A stretch of DNA of 64,000 nucleotides, taken from NCBI RefSeq assembly GCF_019578655.1, contig NC_063257.1, positions 24,011,939-24,075,938 on the forward strand, written 5' to 3'. The stretch comes from Ricinus communis. Taxonomy: Eukaryota > Streptophyta > Magnoliopsida > Malpighiales > Euphorbiaceae. Of the stretch, positions 59,405 to 64,000 are shown one piece after another. A program made the position numbers and the translations under genes. The notes under the pieces were generated by a model, which saw only the letters and a program-made list of their open reading frames with translations, ran no database searches and was not told the origin of the DNA. How positions within the stretch are numbered: the first letter of the stretch is position 1; each line of letters opens with the position of its first letter.

Positions 59405-61818
59405 GATAAATACTATACGAAATAATTATTAATCGAAGCTGCTATATAAAAATTTGACATGGCACGGGATAAAGGAAATATGACTTTAGCTCATAGTTAT
59501 GTCGTGCTCCGCAGTCTATTCCTACGTCTCAGGTGGAGCTGGTTAGACGGGCAGATTATTTATCCATGAAATAATTCAATTAATAAGATATTTTTAATTT
59601 TTCCTAGGCCTAGACTCCTAGATTAGACTGCCTAGAAATTTTGACTCAAAAATTCTATCGAAAATTCGGCAAAACCTCTCCTAAAATATGGACGTTTACC
59701 CCTCATATAACGGGTCTAGAACCTGCTAGAAACACTTTAAATATTCTGCAATTATTTAACGGGAGTCGGGCCACTAGAACTGCATTATTTTTTCCCGACT
59801 TCGCAACGCAATTCAAACCATAAAATTATTTATTTGTCCGGCATAAACATTTAATTCTCAACCAACCCACAAGCAATTTGCTTTAAACTAATTATACACA
59901 ACCACATTTATCATAAATCAGAACAATAATTAATCATACTAATTAATTTATAATATTTATAACTAAGTTATAAATTAATTAAATCTAATTAAATTAAACT
60001 ATTTATAATTGACAATTAATAGTAAGAATATTTTCTAAGATTCTAAAATAGTTTTTGAGGTCCAAAGAAAATTAGACCGAGCCGAAAATCAAAAATTCTG
60101 TGAGTCCGGAAAACACCAAAGTCCAAAAGTCGGTACAATCAACAGCATCAGAATTCAAATCCGGAAGTGTTTATTTGAAGCTTGAGACATGCTAAAACCA
60201 AAAATACTAAATCTACAGTCTAGCTCTTACCGGAAAATGCCAGATCGTGGAGGAAGGATTTTTGCTCCGACAAGAGAAATGGCAGGGGAAGGCTGTCCAA
60301 GGAGTTTTGATGGTAGGGAGTTAGAATCCGGTGTCGGATTGGCAAGGAAACAACAACATAGGGCTGATTTAGTGGTGGCAACAAGGAAGGAAGCTTCCTC
60401 CTCTCAAGCACCTCTCCTTCATCGGCTACAGGCGGTGAGGACAGTGAAAACAGGCTGGCGATGTCGAGGGTGGTTCATAGTAGGCAAGGGATGGAGGGGC
60501 AGCAAGTGTAGTGAGTAGAAATGGAGGGTGCAGGGGAGAGGGAGGTGGTGGCGTTAATGGTGAGAAGGAGAGGATGGGATTATTTTTTAGGTCTCTTGCT
60601 AGTAGACCTGTTCATGAGCCGGGCCTGACTTTTTTTTTAACAAACCCGAGCCTGCCCAAGCCCGAAGATTTTTTAATATCTCTCTACCCAAGCCCGAGCC
60701 TGAAATTTTTTAAAAAGCCCAGCCAACTATTAAACCTCTATTCATTGGCCGGGTTTGGTCGGGCTCGGGCAGGGTCTGGGCGGGCTCGGCCGACAATTGA
60801 ACACAAATATTTAAAATTTAAACCCAATTTCAACATAAATATTCAAAATTTAAACCCAATTTCAACACAAATATTCAAAATTTAAACCCAATAATCATGA
60901 TAATGAAGATACAAACATCAATTAATTTTTTTAACCATCTAAATAAAACTCCAAAAACTGAAATAAAAGAACAACAATATAGATGTCCCAAATTTTAGTT
61001 ACATTTAGGGTTTTTTTTTTGTTTATATATTATTAATAACAACAAAACTATAAATAGAAATAATAACTAGCTAAGTGGTGTAAGGCACTTAATTATAAGC
61101 AAAAGGTCATAGGTTCGAGTGTTGAATATGACATATTTTTTTCTAACTAAACTAGACATCGGGTCGGGCCGGGCTTGGATTTCTATATAAATCCCAAACC
61201 CGGCCCGAGGAGTATGGGTTTTTCGTGAGTTCGGGCCGGACCGGGCTTGTACATAAAATTTTTTTCCAAGCCGTCTTGGCTGGCGGGTGGTGCAGGGCCC
61301 ATGAACAGGTCTACTTGCTGGGGACTAAAAATAAATTTACCAATTTTTTAAAAAATTGCTCATATTACCTTTCCATATAAAACAACTATGCTATAGTACC
61401 CTTACAACAATTATCCTATTTATTTTAAAACACACACACACAACATAATATATATATGCATACACATAATACTTAGTTACAGCCAAATAAGTTAGCATAA
61501 ATATAAAGCTTATTTAAATAATCTCGATGCTAAATAGATAATATTCAACATAATTTAAGTCCTCCCTTTAATTTTAGTAATATACAAATTTAATTAGAAC
61601 TTGACTTATTTAATCAAAATTACAATACTATACCTTAATTTTACTGAAAATTGATATAATTAAATTATTTATGATAATAAAAAATTTAAATATTACTTAT
61701 AGTAATCAATTATTTTGAAAATATTTTACTAGATGCTGAATTAAACACCGAAGTATTTATTTACTAAAATGCCCCCGAAAAGTAATGAAATTAAATTTTA
61801 AAAATTACGGGTATAACA
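58238..61818 (-). repeat. 5' LTR of the gypsy element (3581 bp including a 711-bp hAT insertion)
   Basis: On the minus strand it runs from TGTTATACCCGTAATTTTT (61818) to GGGTCGTGACA (58238), so without the hAT element it is about 2.87 kb. It parallels the 3' LTR from 58563 onward. Two boxes with GAGAGCGA(A/T)GCTC and a GC-rich block near 60240-60590 are shared with the other LTRs. A 109-codon open frame in the GC-rich block has no recognisable product and is not treated as a gene. A TA run at 59367-59402 lies in the AT-rich part. Confidence 0.83.
60603..61313. mobile_element. hAT-type non-autonomous transposon in the gypsy 5' LTR (711 bp)
   Basis: The terminal inverted repeats are TAGACCTGTTCATGAGCC at the left and, on the other strand, TAGACCTGTTCATGGGCC at the right. 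Flanking CTTGCTAG (60595-60602) and CTTGCTGG (61314-61321) form an 8-bp target duplication. The uninterrupted site survives in the other LTR near 52249-52256 as CTTGCTAG, which confirms the insertion. Subterminal GCCCGAGCC/GGGCCGGGC repeats are typical of this group. No transposase is encoded. Confidence 0.9.
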
Positions 61819-62153
61819 AGAGATCTCTAGAGTTTGCAAATAAGTTCTCCGATAAGATTCTTAATGAAAAACAATTGCAAAGATTTTTAGGAAGTTTAAA
61901 TTATGTCATAAAATTTTGTCATAACATAAACCTCCTAGCCAAACCCTTGCATGATAGGCTCAAGAAAACTCCAACATCATGGACAAATGAGCACACTAAA
62001 ACAGTTCAAAAAATTAAAACCTTAGTCCTAGAAATCTATTGCCTTCACTTAGCAGACCCTGCTCGACCAAAAATAGTAGAGACGGATGTTTCAGATATAG
62101 AGTATGGAGGAATCTTAAAAAAAATACATAATGGGCATGAGTGCATCATATAA
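61785..62153 (+). pseudogene. Pararetrovirus RT/RNase H segment, open for 122 codons
   Basis: The open frame begins inside the gypsy LTR (to 61818) and then continues in viral sequence, so the apparent start codon is not native. The viral part covers the RT connection region and the start of RNase H, including the ETDVSD motif where the usual Ala is Val. It stops at 62151-62153; similarity continues downstream in other frames. It is a decayed part of the polyprotein. Confidence 0.75.
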
Positions 62154-63560
62154 TTCACTTTTGTGCATTAGAATGATTGTCAAAGAAATTATTCCACAAT
62201 TAGAAAAGAAATTTTGAGTATAGTCATGTGCATCCATAAATTTCAAAGTGATTTACTCAATAAAATTTAATTACTCTGTATTAATTGTAAATGTATAAAA
62301 GAAATTTTACAAAAAGATGTCCAAAACATTGCATCGAAACATATTTTTGCTAGGTGGCAAACTATTCTTTCAGTCTTTCATTTTGAAATAGAATTTATCA
62401 AAGGAGAAAAGAATTCAGTTCTAGATTTTGTTAACTCGAGAATTTCTACAAAATAGATAAATGGTTTGAAAAAATAAAGAAAAAATGGTTCAAGTTGAAC
62501 TAGACACACCTAAAACCCTAGTTAAAACCCCATACAAAAAATCCATTTCATCCGCTCAACCAATAACTTCATAGATTGAAGCGCCGATAAAAGAAAAAGG
62601 CGCACAAACTAGTGCCTCCTCCTCCTCCCCAAAATAACAACATATTCAAACATGGCTCGAGTACTTTACAAAACAACCAAAGCTCATGCAAGTGTTGCAA
62701 CAGGCATCAGGTATAACTTTTGAACACAATATTATTCTAAAATTAGAGAAAAGAATTTTCCAAAACCTTCTTTCTCATGAAGATTCTAAAAACTTAGTTA
62801 AAACGATTTCTCCAAATAGCCAGATTGTTCTTTCTCAATCAAAAAAGAAAAATTCAGAGTATTTTTATAAATGAAATTTCAAAAATATGTTACGATGGAA
62901 GAAGGATTTTTCAATAAAAATCTATCAATAGCAATATCAAAAATTCTCCCAAAACCTTGGAATCTTTCAAAATTCCAACCTTATTATGAGGCAATTTTGT
63001 AACATACCGCTTCGACGAAATTTAAACACTTCATCAATGAAGACACAAAGCCTGATCCTATATATTCCACTTGTCATATTCTAAAGGTTCTCCACTCTTT
63101 AGAATAGGGACAAGATTTGTCAAACCCCAAAGCCTTCCCTATCTCCTTCCAAAATAAAATCAACCACTGCCTAACCTATAACTACTAGGATTACCAGTAG
63201 GCATGGTTAGCACCTTTCTCATCCAAAATATTAAAAAAAAAAATAATACCATTCTTGGCTTTTCTACTAGACACTGAACTAAAAAATCCAAATTCTCCTT
63301 ATGGTTCACCTCCCAATGGTGGAATTACTTTAGTTCAATCCCTAACCTTCTTCTACCATAAGTAAAAGAGTCATATGACCTTTTCAGAACCTATTATAAA
63401 CGTCCTGAAGATTAACCCCTTTATTCATGTTCAGTTCAAAATTCTTCTTACCCTGAGTGATGCAGTGAGATTATGACTATACCAAAAATTATGGTATAAT
63501 CACCTTTGTTTGAAAATTCAGCGTAAAATGATGAGACTCTTTTAATGTCTCAAAAAAAAA
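61819..63560 (+). mobile_element. Endogenous pararetrovirus remnant (Caulimoviridae), partial
   Basis: An old, broken copy of a plant pararetrovirus. It starts exactly at the outer edge of the gypsy LTR, within the reverse transcriptase region: LQRFLGSLNYV, PLHDRLKK and an ETDVSD..YGGILK pattern mark the RT-to-RNase H junction. RNase H traces follow to about 62457 (FARWQ and an EFIKGEKNS segment). A second coding segment follows from about 62484 to 63400, interrupted by several stops and frameshifts. Such an arrangement, a second frame after the polyprotein, is known from florendoviruses, but the genus is an inference. Movement, coat and protease parts are missing, so the copy is defective. 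Confidence 0.75.
62484..63400 (+). pseudogene. Second coding segment of the pararetrovirus remnant
   Basis: Broken + strand frames after the RNase H end. Recognisable coding character is seen at 62640-62875 (an open piece with TWLEYFTKQPK-like start) and 62880-63110 in a shifted frame (SIAISKILPKPWNLSKFQ). I do not know a function for it; in related viruses a protein of unknown role is encoded at this place. At least three stops or frameshifts are present. Confidence 0.5.
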
Positions 63561-63635
63561 TCCTAAAACTAGTGGTAAAGCAATGGCTGATCAGCCAGGG
63601 GTGCATGACTTGTATAAGACTGAAAACCTAGCAGG

Positions 63636-63690
63636 TCTTTAAAAAAAAGAAAAGAAAAAAAAGAAAAGAGAAAAAAGAAAAAAAGAAGAA
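63636..63690. repeat. Purine-rich low-complexity tract
   Basis: About 55 bases made almost only of A with scattered G. It lies in the noncoding part after the pararetrovirus coding segments. It may be a decayed simple repeat or a purine tract of the virus; I cannot tell. Confidence 0.7.
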
Positions 63691-63886
63691 GAAAAGAACA
63701 GTAAAACCATTGTAGAAAATCTTTGCAGGCTTTATTAAAACAATGTCTCTTGCCAACGCTAGAAAATAAGCATTGCTCCACTCATGGACTGACATCCACT
63801 ATCCATAGTACCAAAGGATAGGCTCTTCTCCATATAACCCTGAGATAGCATTCACTTCTTTCCTAAGGACAAACACCCCAGGATGT

Positions 63887-63896
63887 CTATAAAAGG
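63887..63896 (+). promoter_or_regulatory. TATA box, possibly the pararetrovirus promoter
   Basis: CTATAAAAGG is a good plant TATA box. It lies some 330 bases after the last decayed viral coding sequence, on the same strand, where a caulimovirid genome has its large intergenic promoter. Transcription would start about 30 bases downstream and run out of the window. A nearby host promoter is the alternative. Confidence 0.45.
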
Positions 63897-64000
63897 AGGA
63901 AAACGAAGCAAGAGGAGGTAGAAGTTCCACTATCCACAGTATCTTTTCCTTTCCTATTACCAAAAGAACTAGAAACTAAAACCTATGTAAGTCTGTTTTA

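Larger units (their letters stand above)
50236..61818 (-). mobile_element. Ty3/gypsy retrotransposon, chromovirus-like (Tekay/Del type), with long LTRs and later insertions
   Basis: On the minus strand: 5' LTR (58238-61818), primer-binding site (58221-58233), an internal region of only 3.5 kb (54710-58237) holding degenerate pol, then the purine tract and the 3' LTR (50236-54709). Gag is absent or unrecognisable, and most of integrase is deleted. The RT and RNase H are recognisable, and a chromodomain-like C-terminal segment is seen near 54770-54950. LTRs of about 3 kb, the tRNA-Met primer-binding site and the chromodomain point to the Tekay/Del lineage. The low LTR carries a plastid insertion, and the high LTR a hAT-type element. 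It is non-autonomous. Confidence 0.82.

Noticed and set aside
60189..60885. Open frames of 109 and 124 codons on the + strand
   Set aside because: Both lie in the gypsy 5' LTR, and the second runs into the hAT-type element. The matching region of the sister LTR does not keep the frame.
1..64000. A new multi-gene biological system
   Set aside because: Apart from VPS52, every coding segment belongs to known classes of retrotransposon, pararetrovirus or plastid gene and nearly all are broken. No cluster of unknown intact genes is present.

Overview
The window is nuclear DNA from a flowering plant, almost certainly a eudicot. It is AT-rich, its one host gene is split by many GT-AG introns, and most of the rest is nested plant retrotransposons, small DNA transposons, a piece of plastid DNA and a caulimovirid remnant. 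I see no prokaryotic operon, rRNA, tRNA or CRISPR array. The species cannot be fixed from the sequence alone.

Region 1 (1-29,480): a single + strand gene of 20 coding exons over about 26.6 kb, encoding a 721-residue VPS52/POKY POLLEN TUBE protein, a subunit of the GARP/EARP vesicle-tethering complexes. The reading frame is open and every junction is GT-AG. Its introns carry two partial copies of one Ty1/copia family, a probable Helitron, a Tourist-like MITE and a hAT-type MITE, several with recognisable target-site duplications.

Region 2 (29,480-38,300): a minus-strand Ty3/gypsy (Tat/Ogre-like) remnant with gag, primer-binding site and an LTR-like promoter. It is followed by a sirevirus-like LTR fragment with tandem repeats, into which a 1.5-kb solo LTR inserted (5-bp duplication).

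Region 3 (39,200-47,490): a degenerate LINE split by a nearly complete 4.7-kb Ty1/copia element with two LTRs and a 5-bp duplication. A Tourist-like MITE sits in the LINE RNase H region.

Region 4 (48,318-61,818): an LTR in + orientation abuts, head to head, a minus-strand chromovirus-like gypsy element with very long LTRs. The low-coordinate LTR holds a 1.6-kb plastid insertion (intact psaI reading frame, broken ycf4, and an atpB piece joined in non-native order). The high-coordinate LTR holds a 711-bp hAT-type element.

Region 5 (61,819-64,000): a decayed endogenous pararetrovirus (Caulimoviridae) that begins exactly at the gypsy LTR edge, followed by a noncoding stretch with a TATA box.

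The only gene likely to work is VPS52. The mobile elements are inactivated by stops, frameshifts, deletions or missing ends. I found no convincing evidence for a new biological system; the most unusual items are the rearranged plastid insertion flanked by duplicated LTR sequence, and the paired copia copies flanking an in-frame exon of VPS52.
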